64,000 bases of DNA from Burkholderia sp. H160 (GCA_000173575.1 ABYL01000016.1:1-64000), one strand, 5' to 3'; shown: positions 1 to 8,624, counted from the stretch's first letter. Made by a program: numbers and translations. Notes: generated by a model not told the origin, from the sequence alone.

Positions 1-116
1 TGAAGTCCTTGCCACCCAAGGCTTCCCGCCTCTCCGCGCCCCGGCGTCCGGAGCACGAAAGAGCGAGATTCTAGTCGCCGTCATCGGGACTTGCAAGCGA
101 TATTTTGACAAGCGTA

Positions 117-893
117 TTAACGGTGCTTGAAAACCGCTTTCCGCTTCTCGACGAACGCGGCCATGCCCTCTTTCTGGTCTTCGGTAGCGAAGAGCGAATG
201 GAACAAGCGGCGCTCGAAATGCACCCCCTCCGCGAGCGTCGTTTCATAGGCGCGGTTGACCGACTCCTTGACCATCATCACGGCCGGCAGTGGGAACTCC
301 GCAATGGTCGCGGCCGCGGCAACCGCTTCGTCAAGCAGCGATGCCGCCGGGATCACGCGCGAAACCAGTCCGGCCCGCTCTGCTTCGGCGGCATCCATGA
401 AGCGAGCAGTCAAACAAAGGTCCATCGCCTTCGCTTTTGACACCGCGCGCGGCAACCGCTGCGTGCCACCGGCACCCGGCATGACGCCGAGCTTGATCTC
501 CGGCTGACCGAACTTCGCAGTTTCGGCGGCGAAAATGATGTCGCACATCATCGCCAGTTCGCAGCCGCCGCCGAGCGCGAAGCCCGCCACCGCGGCAATG
601 ATCGGCTTACGGATCGAGCGAACCGTTTCCCAGTTGCGCGTGATGTAGTCGCCCTTGTAGACGTCCATATATGTGTAGGACGCCATCATGCCGATGTCCG
701 CGCCGGCCGCGAACGCTTTCTCGCTACCCGTCACGACGATTGCGCCAATCGCCTCGTCGGCGTCGAACTCGCGCAGCGCGGCGCCCAGTTCGTCCATCAG
801 CGCGTCGTTCAGTGCATTCAGAGCCTTCGGACGATTCAGCGTGATCAGTCCAACCCGCCCCCGCGTTTCAACCAGAATGTTTTCGTAAGCCAT
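117..893 (-). CDS. paaF: Enoyl-CoA hydratase (crotonase family), probable PaaF
   Basis: 258 aa, the normal length for a single-domain crotonase. It carries the oxyanion-hole region ([11 protein letters not shown]) and both catalytic-glutamate contexts ([11 protein letters not shown] and [17 protein letters not shown]), so it should hydrate trans-2-enoyl-CoA to 3-hydroxyacyl-CoA in the cytoplasm. It is divergent from paaN across a 136-bp promoter region holding a TetR-type palindrome. That context suggests it is the hydratase of the late beta-oxidation-like steps of phenylacetate degradation. The crotonase fold and activity are firm; the PaaF assignment rests on neighbourhood, and a general fatty-acid enoyl-CoA hydratase is the alternative. 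Confidence 0.9.
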   Translation of the reverse strand: MAYENILVETRGRVGLITLNRPKALNALNDALMDELGAALREFDADEAIGAIVVTGSEKAFAAGADIGMMASYTYMDVYKGDYITRNWETVRSIRKPIIAAVAGFALGGGCELAMMCDIIFAAETAKFGQPEIKLGVMPGAGGTQRLPRAVSKAKAMDLCLTARFMDAAEAERAGLVSRVIPAASLLDEAVAAAATIAEFPLPAVMMVKESVNRAYETTLAEGVHFERRLFHSLFATEDQKEGMAAFVEKRKAVFKHR

Positions 894-966
894 GCCGCCT
901 CCATAAGGGTTAATCGCACGCGAAAAACGCTTCGCGCATCGTTCATAGAGATGCTACCATTCGCCA

Positions 967-980
967 ACCAACCGGTCGGT
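967..980. promoter_or_regulatory. TetR-type operator palindrome, candidate PaaR site
   Basis: ACCAACCGGTCGGT is a near-perfect inverted repeat (12 of 14 positions symmetric) centred on CCGG. It lies between the divergent enoyl-CoA hydratase and paaN genes. Its right half continues into GGTCAA, which reads TTGACC on the minus strand, a possible -35 box for the hydratase gene. TetR-family PaaR repressors are known to control paa genes in beta-proteobacteria. The match to such a site is inferred from symmetry and position, not from an alignment. Confidence 0.5.
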
Positions 981-1029
981 CAATTATTCGACAGGTTTTT
1001 CCCAACGCACAGCCGAGCCCCTCTTTGCC

Positions 1030-2730
1030 ATGACACATCCGCTATTCACCAAGCACGAAGACACGCTGCACAAAGCGCTCGCCGCGCTCGAAACGCGCGG
1101 CTACTGGAGCCCGTTCGCCGAGATGCCTAGTCCGAAAGTGTACGGGGAAACAGCCAACGCGGACGGCGAAGCCGCGTTCAAGGCGCTCCTCGACAAGACG
1201 TTCGACCTGGACCAACCGTCGACTGGAGAAACCGTCGGTGGGGAAATCTCGCCGTTTGGCTTTCCGCTCGCTGTGCGTTACCCGAAAGCCGAGCCGAACG
1301 CGCTCATCGCCGCGTCCGCCGAGGCGCAACGCGATTGGCGCGCGGCCGGCCCGCAGGCATGGATCGGCGTGAGCCTCGAAATCCTCGCGCGTCTGAATCG
1401 CGCCAGCTTCGAGATCGGCTACAGCGTGATGCACACCACCGGCCAGGCGTTCATGATGGCCTTCCAGGCCGGCGGCCCGCACGCGCAAGATCGCGCACTC
1501 GAAGCGGTTGCGTACGCCTGGGACCAATTGCGCCGCATTCCCGCCGACGCGCATTGGGAAAAGCCGCAAGGCAAAAACCCGCCCCTCGCGATGCACAAGC
1601 GCTACACCGTCGTGCCGCGCGGCATCGGCCTCGTGCTCGGCTGCTGTACATTCCCGACATGGAACGGCTATCCGGGCCTGTTCGCCGATCTCGCCACTGG
1701 CAACACGGTCATCGTCAAGCCGCATCCGGGCGCGATTCTGCCGCTCGCGTTGACTGTGCGCATCGCGCGTGACGTGTTGCGCGAAGCGGGCTTCGATCCG
1801 AACGTCGTCACGCTGCTGGCCACCGACCCGAACGACGGCGCCCTCGTTCAGCAACTGGCGCAGCGCCCCGCGATCAAACTGATCGACTTCACGGGCAGCA
1901 CCCAGAACGGCACCTGGCTCGAGCGTCACGCGCACCAGGCGCAGGTCTACACCGAAAAGGCCGGCGTCAACCAGATCGTGATCGACTCGGTCGAGGACAT
2001 CAAAGCAGCCGCGCGCAACATCGCGTTCTCGCTGGCGCTGTACTCGGGCCAGATGTGCACCGCGCCGCAAAACATCTACGTGCCGCGCGACGGCATTGGC
2101 ACCGCGGACGGCACGCTCAGCTTCGACGATGTCGCCTTGGCGCTTGCCGGTGCGGTGCAAAAGCTCGTCGCCGATCCGGCCCGCGCCGTTGAATTGCTCG
2201 GCGCGATCCAGAATGAAGGCGTCGTGCAACGCATCGACGAAGCCGCCAAGCTCGGCCGCGTTCTCGTCGCGAGCCAGACGCTCGCGCATCCATCCTTTCC
2301 TGGCGCCCGGGTGCGCACGCCGCTCGTATTGCAGCTCGATGCCGCGACCGACCGTGCCCAGTTCACGAGAGAATGGTTCGGTCCTATCTCGTTCGTCATT
2401 GCGACAGACTCGACTGCGCAGTCGCTCGACCTCGCGGGCGAAATTGCCGCCAAGCACGGCGCGCTGACGCTGGCGGTCTATAGCACGGACGACGCGGTGC
2501 TCGACGCCGCGCACGAAGCGTCGATTCGCGGCGGCGTCGCGTTGTCGATCAATCTGACCGGTGGTGTGTTCGTCAACCAGTCCGCCGCGTTTTCGGACTT
2601 TCACGGCACCGGCGCCAACCCGGCCGCCAATGCCGCGCTGGCCGATGCCGCTTTCGTCGCCAACCGCTTCCGTGTCGTTCAAAGCCGCGTTCATGTTGAA
2701 CCGAAAACGGCGCCGGCGGTAGCTGGCTGA
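1030..2730 (+). CDS. paaN: Phenylacetate degradation aldehyde dehydrogenase PaaN
   Basis: 566 aa protein of the aldehyde dehydrogenase superfamily, matching PaaN of Burkholderiales. The nucleophile is Cys343 in the motif YSGQMCTAPQN, with the general-base context TEKAGVNQIVI upstream and a cofactor region around FTGSTQNGTW. It should oxidise the semialdehyde formed when the oxepin-CoA ring is opened. E. coli PaaZ is about 680 aa because a C-terminal MaoC-type hydratase domain is fused to the dehydrogenase. This protein ends after the dehydrogenase domain, so the ring-opening hydrolase must be encoded elsewhere. The start follows the palindromic operator region. Confidence 0.93.
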   Translation: MTHPLFTKHEDTLHKALAALETRGYWSPFAEMPSPKVYGETANADGEAAFKALLDKTFDLDQPSTGETVGGEISPFGFPLAVRYPKAEPNALIAASAEAQRDWRAAGPQAWIGVSLEILARLNRASFEIGYSVMHTTGQAFMMAFQAGGPHAQDRALEAVAYAWDQLRRIPADAHWEKPQGKNPPLAMHKRYTVVPRGIGLVLGCCTFPTWNGYPGLFADLATGNTVIVKPHPGAILPLALTVRIARDVLREAGFDPNVVTLLATDPNDGALVQQLAQRPAIKLIDFTGSTQNGTWLERHAHQAQVYTEKAGVNQIVIDSVEDIKAAARNIAFSLALYSGQMCTAPQNIYVPRDGIGTADGTLSFDDVALALAGAVQKLVADPARAVELLGAIQNEGVVQRIDEAAKLGRVLVASQTLAHPSFPGARVRTPLVLQLDAATDRAQFTREWFGPISFVIATDSTAQSLDLAGEIAAKHGALTLAVYSTDDAVLDAAHEASIRGGVALSINLTGGVFVNQSAAFSDFHGTGANPAANAALADAAFVANRFRVVQSRVHVEPKTAPAVAG

Positions 2731-3058
2731 ATGGCATAGGACACAACGTCAGCACAAAGCACGACTTCGTCCTATGCCTTTCGGCGGATGGACCGGGTCG
2801 TGCGCTCTCACTAATATCAAACATCGGAAATGCATCGAACGCCGATTCCACCGAGTGGGCGTTCTGATGACCGACATATTGATCCGCGACGCGATTCGCC
2901 GCCCCGTTGTCGACGATGGCAACGGCCGAGCCTCGAAGCCGACGCATGCCGGCGGCAGATGCCGCGCCGGGTCGTTCAGCGTCGCCGCATCGAGCCGTTT
3001 TTTCGCTAGTCGTGCCACCCTACACCCATCGGTCAACGAGACTTTGAGGAGACACCCC
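2731..3058. other. 328-bp gap between paaN and paaG with an inverted repeat
   Basis: The gap starts with a perfect 10-bp inverted repeat, GGCATAGGAC at 2733-2742 and GTCCTATGCC at 2769-2778, around a 26-nt loop. It sits directly after the paaN stop and could end or stabilise that transcript, although there is no T-run. The middle holds the thiolase-like remnant listed separately. The end carries the ribosome-binding site of paaG (TTTGAGGAGACACC). In other Burkholderia paa clusters, as I recall them, a complete thiolase gene sits here. Confidence 0.5.
2867..2905 (+). pseudogene. Remnant of thiolase start (paaJ/pcaF-like)
   Basis: An ATG at 2867 opens the peptide MTDILIRDAIRRP. This closely resembles the conserved first residues of 3-oxoadipyl-CoA thiolases (M-T-x-x-x-I-x-D-A-I-R-T-P). 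The similarity stops after about 13 codons; the expected IGRYGG continuation and the rest of a roughly 400-residue enzyme are absent. The frame then runs on into paaG without looking like a protein. The likely reading is a deletion scar of the thiolase gene of the paa cluster. The resemblance is short, so chance cannot be excluded without alignment to related genomes. Confidence 0.45.
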
Positions 3059-3850
3059 ATGTCATATGAAGCGATCCGGCTGGACATCGACTCATCGAGC
3101 CAAGTCGCCACCATCACGCTAAACCGCCCGGACAAGCTCAACAGCTTCACGCGCGCCATGCATCAGGAACTCGGCGCCGCGCTCGATCAGGTCGAAACGT
3201 CCGGCGCCCGTGCGCTCGTGTTCACCGGCGCGGGGCGCGGCTTCTGCGCCGGCCAGGATCTCGCCGACCTCGATTTCACGCCCGGCGCCACGACCGACTT
3301 GGGCACGGTGATCGATGAATATTTCAATCCGCTGATCCGCCGTCTGCAGGCGCTGCCGTTTCCAGTGATCGCGGCGGTCAACGGTACGGCCGCCGGCGCG
3401 GGCGCCAATCTCGCGCTGGCCTGCGACCTGGTGCTGGCAGCACGCTCCGCGAGCTTCATCCAGGCGTTCGTGAAGATCGGCCTCGTGCCGGATTCGGGCG
3501 GCACGTGGTTCCTGCCGCAGCGCGTCGGCATGGCACGCGCGCTCGGGCTCGCGATCACCGGCGACAAGCTCAGTGCCGACAAAGCCGAAAGCTGGGGCTT
3601 GATCTGGCAGGTGTTCGACGACACGGAACTCGCTCCGGCCGCGGCGAAACTCGCGAGCCAGCTTGCCCAGCAACCGACGCGCGCAATCGCCGCTATCAAG
3701 CAGGCGATGCGTGCGGGCGCGACGCAAACGCTCGACCAGCAACTCGATCTCGAGCGTGATCTGCAGCGCAAACTCGGCGCCTCGCATGACTACGCGGAAG
3801 GCGTGCAGGCCTTTATCGAGAAGCGCGCACCGCGCTTCGAGGGGCGGTGA
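3059..3850 (+). CDS. paaG: 2-(1,2-epoxy-1,2-dihydrophenyl)acetyl-CoA isomerase PaaG
   Basis: 263 aa, matching the roughly 262 aa of E. coli PaaG. It is a crotonase-fold protein with an oxyanion-hole segment (FCAGQDLADLDF) and the GTAAGAGANLALACD stretch. The catalytic Glu of hydratases is replaced as expected for the isomerase (VNGTAAGAGANL). It converts the ring epoxide of phenylacetyl-CoA to the oxepin-CoA. The ATG at 3059 follows a good GGAG ribosome-binding site; an open frame reaching back to 2774 is non-coding read-through. paaI follows with one base between stop and start, so the two are probably co-transcribed and translationally coupled. Confidence 0.94.
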   Translation: MSYEAIRLDIDSSSQVATITLNRPDKLNSFTRAMHQELGAALDQVETSGARALVFTGAGRGFCAGQDLADLDFTPGATTDLGTVIDEYFNPLIRRLQALPFPVIAAVNGTAAGAGANLALACDLVLAARSASFIQAFVKIGLVPDSGGTWFLPQRVGMARALGLAITGDKLSADKAESWGLIWQVFDDTELAPAAAKLASQLAQQPTRAIAAIKQAMRAGATQTLDQQLDLERDLQRKLGASHDYAEGVQAFIEKRAPRFEGR

Positions 3851-3851
3851 G

Positions 3852-4313
3852 ATGTCGACGCAAACCACCCGCCCTGACCAGATGACACCCGACGAACTCG
3901 CCCGCGCAACGGCCGCCGCGATGTACGAAAACGACGCCTGCAGTCGCGCGCTCGGACTCGAGATTCTCGAAGTGCGCCCCGGCTATGCGCGGCTGCGCAT
4001 GGCGGTGCGCGACGACTTCCTGAACGGCCATCAGATGTGCCACGGCGGCCTGATTTTCACGCTCGCCGATTCAACGTTCGCGTTTGCCTGCAACACCTAC
4101 AACATCAATACAGTCGCAGCAGGCTGCTCGATCGAGTATCTGCGGCCGGTCCACGGCGGCGACGTACTCAGTGCCGAAGCGGTCGAACAAACATTGAGCG
4201 GGCGTACCGGCATCTACGATATCCGAGTGACGAATCGCGCCGGTGAAACCGTTGCGATGTTTCGCGGCAAGTCGGCGCAAATCAAGGGCAACCTGATTCC
4301 CGCCGGCGACTAA
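3852..4313 (+). CDS. paaI: Hydroxyphenylacetyl-CoA thioesterase PaaI
   Basis: 153 aa hotdog-fold thioesterase. The family signature is visible: FLNGHQMCHGGLIFTLADS, which places the active-site Asp on the long helix, and a SIEYLRPVHGGD strand. PaaI hydrolyses ring-hydroxylated phenylacetyl-CoA and rescues CoA trapped in dead-end intermediates. The ATG lies one base after the paaG stop codon, and a longer upstream frame overlapping paaG is not coding. Length agrees with family members (about 140-155 aa). Confidence 0.93.
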   Translation: MSTQTTRPDQMTPDELARATAAAMYENDACSRALGLEILEVRPGYARLRMAVRDDFLNGHQMCHGGLIFTLADSTFAFACNTYNINTVAAGCSIEYLRPVHGGDVLSAEAVEQTLSGRTGIYDIRVTNRAGETVAMFRGKSAQIKGNLIPAGD

Positions 4314-4426
4314 CTGTTAGCGGCGGCTGACCAGAGCCACCCTCACGGACAACCGTCCGCCTGGTGTTCTGGCGCAAACGCGTCACATAATCAGACTCAG
4401 ATACTGAGGCAGCAAGGAGACATTCG

Positions 4427-5731
4427 ATGAGCACCGACCTTCCGCTCGATCCAATCGAGACCGCCAGCCGCGACGAGCTCGCCGCGCTCCAACTTGAACG
4501 GCTCAAATGGTCGCTGAATCATTCGTACGAAAATTCGCCGGTGTATCGGCGCAAGTTTGACGACGCCGGCGTTCATCCGGGCGACCTGAAGTCGCTCGCG
4601 GACCTCGCGCGCTTTCCGTTCACGACGAAAAAGGATCTGCGCGACAACTACCCATTCGGGATGTTCGCCGTGCCGCAGGAGCAGATTTCGCGAATCCACG
4701 CGTCGTCCGGGACGACCGGTAAGCCGACCGTCGTCGGCTACACGGCGCGCGACATCGACACGTGGGCGAACCTCGTCGCGCGTTCGATACGCGCCGCCGG
4801 CGCAAAGCGCGGCGACAAAGTGCACGTGAGCTACGGCTACGGCCTCTTCACGGGCGGCCTCGGCGCGCACTACGGTGCCGAACGCGCGGGCCTCACCGTG
4901 ATCCCGTTCGGCGGTGGCCAGACCGAAAAGCAGGTGCAGCTGATCCAAGATTTCCGGCCGGACATCATCATGGTGACGCCGAGCTACATGCTGTCGATCG
5001 CCGACGAATTCGAACGCCAGGGTATCGATCCAGCCAGCTGCTCATTGCGCATCGGCATCTTCGGCGCCGAGCCGTGGACCAACGACATGCGCGAGGCGAT
5101 CGAAAAACACATGGGCATCGACGCGGTCGACATCTACGGCCTCTCCGAAGTGATGGGCCCTGGCGTCGCCTCGGAGTACGTCGAAACCAAAGACGGCCCG
5201 ACGATCTGGGAAGACCATTTCTATCCCGAGATCATCGACCCCGAAACGGGCGAGGTGCTGCCCGATGGCGAACTCGGCGAACTCGTGTTCACGTCGCTGA
5301 CGAAAGAAGCGCTGCCGATCGTCCGCTACCGCACGCGCGATCTCACGCGCCTGCTGCCGGGCAGCGCCCGCACGATGCGGCGCATGGAAAAGATCACTGG
5401 CCGCTCGGACGACATGATGATCGTGCGCGGCGTCAACGTGTTCCCGACGCAGATCGAAGAACTGCTGCTGAAGCAGCACGCGCTCGCGCCGCACTATCAG
5501 ATCGTGCTGACCAAAGAAGGGCCGCTCGACGTGTTGACGCTGAACGTCGAACCATGCCCCGAAAGCGCGCCCGATACGTCCGCGCTCATCGCCGCGAAAA
5601 ACGCGCTGGCTTATGACATCAAGGCCCTGATCGGCGTGAGCGCGGTGGTGAACGTGCTGGCGGTGAATGGAATCGAGCGCTCGGTGGGCAAGGCACGGCG
5701 CGTGGTGGACAAGCGCAAGTCGGGGCTCTGA
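4427..5731 (+). CDS. paaK: Phenylacetate-CoA ligase PaaK
   Basis: 434 aa member of the adenylate-forming family. The phosphate-binding motif SSGTTGKP is at residues 93-100. The adenylate-binding YGLSEVMGPG motif and the C-terminal GRSDDMMIVRGVNVFP hinge are intact. It activates phenylacetate to phenylacetyl-CoA using ATP and CoA, the committed first step of the pathway. An AAGGAGA ribosome-binding site precedes the ATG. It is the last gene of the paa group here and is separated from paaI by 113 bp. mltA is convergent downstream. Confidence 0.96.
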   Translation: MSTDLPLDPIETASRDELAALQLERLKWSLNHSYENSPVYRRKFDDAGVHPGDLKSLADLARFPFTTKKDLRDNYPFGMFAVPQEQISRIHASSGTTGKPTVVGYTARDIDTWANLVARSIRAAGAKRGDKVHVSYGYGLFTGGLGAHYGAERAGLTVIPFGGGQTEKQVQLIQDFRPDIIMVTPSYMLSIADEFERQGIDPASCSLRIGIFGAEPWTNDMREAIEKHMGIDAVDIYGLSEVMGPGVASEYVETKDGPTIWEDHFYPEIIDPETGEVLPDGELGELVFTSLTKEALPIVRYRTRDLTRLLPGSARTMRRMEKITGRSDDMMIVRGVNVFPTQIEELLLKQHALAPHYQIVLTKEGPLDVLTLNVEPCPESAPDTSALIAAKNALAYDIKALIGVSAVVNVLAVNGIERSVGKARRVVDKRKSGL

Positions 5732-5782
5732 TCCGGGCGACGGGCAACCGGCGACGGCCACCCTGCAACGTAACGACGCAAC

Positions 5783-5825
5783 AAAAAACGGCGTCACACA
5801 CGGATTCTGATCCGACGCGACGCCG
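5783..5825 (-). terminator. Rho-independent terminator of mltA
   Basis: On the minus strand an outer stem CGGCGTC/GACGCCG encloses an inner hairpin CGGAT-CAGA-ATCCG and is followed by six T residues. It begins 10 nt beyond the mltA stop codon. The paaK stop lies about 50 nt away on the other strand, so it could also act weakly in that direction. Confidence 0.7.
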
Positions 5826-5834
5826 CCCGCCGCC

Positions 5835-6953
5835 TCACGAATTCGGCAACAGCAACCACATCCGCCCGCCCTGCTTCATCTTGCCGGCCAGATCGCCGGC
5901 ATCGTCGCCGAGCCCCCAGAAGTAGTCGGCGCGCACACCACCCTTGATCGCGGTGCCCGTGTCCTGGGCGAACACGAGGCGGTTCATCGGCGAGTTCGTC
6001 AGCGGCCGCGTAGTCTGCAGGAACACCGGCGTGCCGAGCGGGATCGCGCTTGGGTCGACCGCGATCGAGCGCTCCGGCGTCAGCGGTACGCCGAGCGCGC
6101 CGATCGGGCCGTCCGCGCCGCCGCCCGGTATGGTTTCGGCCGACGGCATCTCGCGGAAAAACACGAAGCGCGGATTGGTGTCGAGCAGACCATCCACGCG
6201 CGTCGGATTCGCGCGCGCCCATGCCTTGATGCCTTGCATCGTCGCTTGTGCGGGTGTGATCTCGCCATGATCGAGCAGCCAGCGCCCGATCGATTTGTAC
6301 GGCTGATTGTTGGTACCGCCAAAGCCGACACGCACGACGCTGCCGTCTTCCATCACGATGCGCCCGGAGCCCTGCACCTGCAGGAAGAACGCTTCGATCG
6401 GATCGTCGACCCAGACGAGTTCGTTGCCGTTGAGCGCGCCCGAGCGCTCGAGCTGCGCGCGCACCGGCAGCGGTGCCCCCGCGCGATAGCCGGCGGGCCA
6501 ACGGTACAGCGCGGTCTGATACACGCCGTGCCGCGTGCGCGAGCCGCGCAGCAGAGGCTCGTAGTAACCGGTCACCAGACCGTCGAGTGTGCCGTCGCTA
6601 TTCGCGAGCTGGAACGGCGTGAAGTAGGCTTCGAAGAAAGCGCGCGCGCTGGTGACGTCGAGATCGTCGATCTGCGCGGCCGCCGCGCATGCACGCGACC
6701 AGTTCGGCTGACTCGCGAGCCTCACGCAGTTTTGCCGCAACGCGGCCGTCGCGCCGATCAGCGAGTCGTCCTGCCAGCCCGGAACCTGCTGCCACGCAAC
6801 CGCGGTCAGGCGCGCCGAAGCGATCTGGCCAGGTATGATCGCCGCGCCAGTCGGCGGTGAAGGCCGGATCGCGCCGCCGCCACCGCAGGACGCAAGCAAC
6901 ACCGCAACCGACAGGGCACCGAGCCAGGCACCGGCCCGGTGGACGAAACGCAT
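5835..6953 (-). CDS. mltA: Membrane-bound lytic murein transglycosylase A
   Basis: 372 aa. The N-terminus is a lipoprotein signal with lipobox LLASC (Cys23) followed by a Gly-rich linker. The MltA domain follows, with a C-terminal 3D-type catalytic region containing FAQDTGTAIKGGVRADYFWG, whose aspartates form the active site. It cleaves the MurNAc-GlcNAc bond to form 1,6-anhydro-muropeptides at the outer membrane. The start at 6953 is chosen because the signal peptide begins there; in-frame upstream ATGs add a non-signal extension. A small membrane-protein gene lies divergently just upstream. Confidence 0.94.
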   Translation of the reverse strand: MRFVHRAGAWLGALSVAVLLASCGGGGAIRPSPPTGAAIIPGQIASARLTAVAWQQVPGWQDDSLIGATAALRQNCVRLASQPNWSRACAAAAQIDDLDVTSARAFFEAYFTPFQLANSDGTLDGLVTGYYEPLLRGSRTRHGVYQTALYRWPAGYRAGAPLPVRAQLERSGALNGNELVWVDDPIEAFFLQVQGSGRIVMEDGSVVRVGFGGTNNQPYKSIGRWLLDHGEITPAQATMQGIKAWARANPTRVDGLLDTNPRFVFFREMPSAETIPGGGADGPIGALGVPLTPERSIAVDPSAIPLGTPVFLQTTRPLTNSPMNRLVFAQDTGTAIKGGVRADYFWGLGDDAGDLAGKMKQGGRMWLLLPNS

Positions 6954-6981
6954 ACAATGTTCGTTCTTGATGGAAACCGCC

Positions 6982-7143
6982 ATGTCTGATCTGTTCGACG
7001 AATACCCGATGCTCATCTTCGCGCTGGAATCGCTGCTCGCGCTCTTCTTGCTCGTCTTTATCGTTGTATGGACGTCGTCCGGAAAGAAAAAAGCGGCGCG
7101 TGCCAGGTCGGTGAAAGAGTCCCAACCGGAAAAGCCGCAGTGA
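6982..7143 (+). CDS. Small single-pass membrane protein of unknown function
   Basis: 53 aa (57 aa if the ATG at 6970 is used). One hydrophobic helix spans about residues 10-29 (MLIFALESLLALFLLVFIVV) and is followed by a lysine- and arginine-rich tail (GKKKAARARS). This predicts an inner-membrane protein with a cytoplasmic C-terminus by the positive-inside rule. I do not recognise the family. It is divergent from mltA, 28 bp from its start, and may share a promoter region with it. The amphipathic composition and sensible codons support a real gene rather than noise. Confidence 0.55.
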   Translation: MSDLFDEYPMLIFALESLLALFLLVFIVVWTSSGKKKAARARSVKESQPEKPQ

Positions 7144-7225
7144 CCCTGACCGGCTAACTGTTCAAGCACTCGCTGCGCCGCACGCTCATACAAAGTCAAT
7201 AAAGACCGCGCAGCGCAACGCCGGT

Positions 7226-7600
7226 TCAATGCAAGGTCCGCGGCATGCGCAGCACGAACTCCGGCACCGGCGCCTCGAAGCGCTCGCCATCCTCCGCCAC
7301 GCAGAAGTAATCGCCGCGCATCGTGCCGACCGGCGTCGCAATCACTGCCCAACTCGTGTATTCGAAATGCTCGCCCGGTTTGAGCAGTGGCTGATGACCG
7401 ACCACGCCCAGGCCTTTGACTTCCTGCACGGTGTTGTCGCTGTCGGTGATGATCCAGTGACGCGCAATCAACTGCGCGGGCACCTGGCCAGAGTTACGGA
7501 TGGTCAACGTGTAGGCAAAGGCGTACTGGCGACGCTCCGGGTCCGATTCTTCGGGCAGGTATTGCACCTGCGCCGAGACGCTGAATTCGTACTGGCTCAT
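7226..7600 (-). CDS. apaG: ApaG protein (Co2+/Mg2+ efflux-associated)
   Basis: 124 aa, the typical ApaG length (about 124-128). A fibronectin-III-like beta fold is expected. Characteristic sequences are AYTLTIRNSG, ARHWIITDS and the Gly-rich GVVGHQPLLKPGE, with YTSWAVIATPVGTMRGDYFC near the end. Its biochemical role is not settled; E. coli apaG mutants are linked to cobalt resistance and magnesium efflux. The ATG at 7600 gives the family N-terminus MSQYEFSV, and longer in-frame starts add unrelated residues. It is divergent from rpe. Confidence 0.93.
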   Translation of the reverse strand: MSQYEFSVSAQVQYLPEESDPERRQYAFAYTLTIRNSGQVPAQLIARHWIITDSDNTVQEVKGLGVVGHQPLLKPGEHFEYTSWAVIATPVGTMRGDYFCVAEDGERFEAPVPEFVLRMPRTLH

Positions 7601-7928
7601 CCTGATTCCGGTCTGATCAAACGGGTGTAAAAAATCGTGGAAGGCCCGAACGCCAATGGTCTGCGGGTGCAGCGGCGATGCGGCGCTCATGGAGTGGCAT
7701 TCTGCTTGATGCGCGGCATGGCCGCAACCGGACACCTCTTTCGGCCAGGAGCGTCTCAGACGTTGGGACACGGCTGCTTTGCCGCGCCGCTTCTCGACGC
7801 CGTCTTTTGCGCTGGCTCTTTGCGCCGTTTCATCGCGCAATTCCGCCACGCCAGCAGCCGCTCGCGCCCCGGTCGGCACGAGCAAAAACGGTAAAATGGC
7901 GCTTTCCCGCTTGCATCCGTCCCCTGTC
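7601..7928. other. Intergenic region between apaG and rpe
   Basis: 328 bp separating two divergent genes. The only promoter-like element I can see for rpe is TAAAAT at 7892-7897, without a convincing -35 box. This element overlaps an alternative in-frame rpe ATG at 7896 that would add 11 residues. No tRNA, hairpin with T-run or repeat was found. Confidence 0.4.
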
Positions 7929-8612
7929 ATGACGCAATTTCGCATCGCCCCCAGCATTCTCTCCGCCGATTTCGCCCGTCTGGGCGAAGAGGTCCGCAAC
8001 GTCGTCGCCGCCGGCGCCGACTGGATCCACTTCGACGTAATGGACAACCACTACGTGCCGAACCTGACCATCGGCCCGCTCGTTTGCGAAGCGATCCGCC
8101 CGCACGTGGACGTGCCGATCGACGTGCACCTGATGGTGCGTCCCGTCGACCGCATCGTGCCGGACTTCGCGAAAGCCGGCGCGAACCTGATCAGCTTTCA
8201 CCCGGAGGCGTCCGATCACATCGACCGCACGCTGTCGCTGATCCGCGACCACGGTTGCAAGGCCGGCCTCGTGTTCAATCCGGCGACGTCGCTGAACTAT
8301 CTCGATCACGTGATGGACAAGGTCGACCTCGTGCTGATCATGTCGGTGAACCCGGGCTTCGGCGGCCAGTCGTTCATCCCCGAGGCGCTCAACAAGCTGC
8401 GCGAAGCGCGTAAGCGCATCGACGCCTACAACGAGCGCACCGGCCGCGACATCCATCTCGAAGTGGACGGCGGCGTGAAAGTCGACAACATCGCCGAAAT
8501 CGCGGCGGCCGGCGCTGACACGTTCGTGGCCGGCTCGGCCATCTTCGGCCAGCCCGATCACAAGGTCGTGATCGACAAGATGCGCGCCGCCCTCGCCACC
8601 GTCCAGCGTTAA
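7929..8612 (+). CDS. rpe: Ribulose-phosphate 3-epimerase
   Basis: 227 aa TIM-barrel enzyme. It has the metal and substrate motifs of the family: [13 protein letters not shown] near the N-terminus, [34 protein letters not shown] and EVDGGV. It interconverts ribulose 5-phosphate and xylulose 5-phosphate in the pentose phosphate pathway. The ATG at 7929 gives the usual N-terminus. gph follows 12 bp downstream in the same direction, an arrangement common in proteobacteria. Confidence 0.96.
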   Translation: MTQFRIAPSILSADFARLGEEVRNVVAAGADWIHFDVMDNHYVPNLTIGPLVCEAIRPHVDVPIDVHLMVRPVDRIVPDFAKAGANLISFHPEASDHIDRTLSLIRDHGCKAGLVFNPATSLNYLDHVMDKVDLVLIMSVNPGFGGQSFIPEALNKLREARKRIDAYNERTGRDIHLEVDGGVKVDNIAEIAAAGADTFVAGSAIFGQPDHKVVIDKMRAALATVQR

Positions 8613-8624
8613 AACCAGCGCCTC

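Noticed and set aside
1..116. Possible gene or element at the left edge
   Set aside because: No reading frame, RNA motif or clear promoter could be supported; probably the upstream region of a gene outside the window.
1042..2694. 550-codon open frame opposite paaN on the minus strand
   Set aside because: It is a shadow of paaN: Arg/Gly/Asp-rich composition of a GC-rich antisense frame, no motif, and paaN has a full family match.
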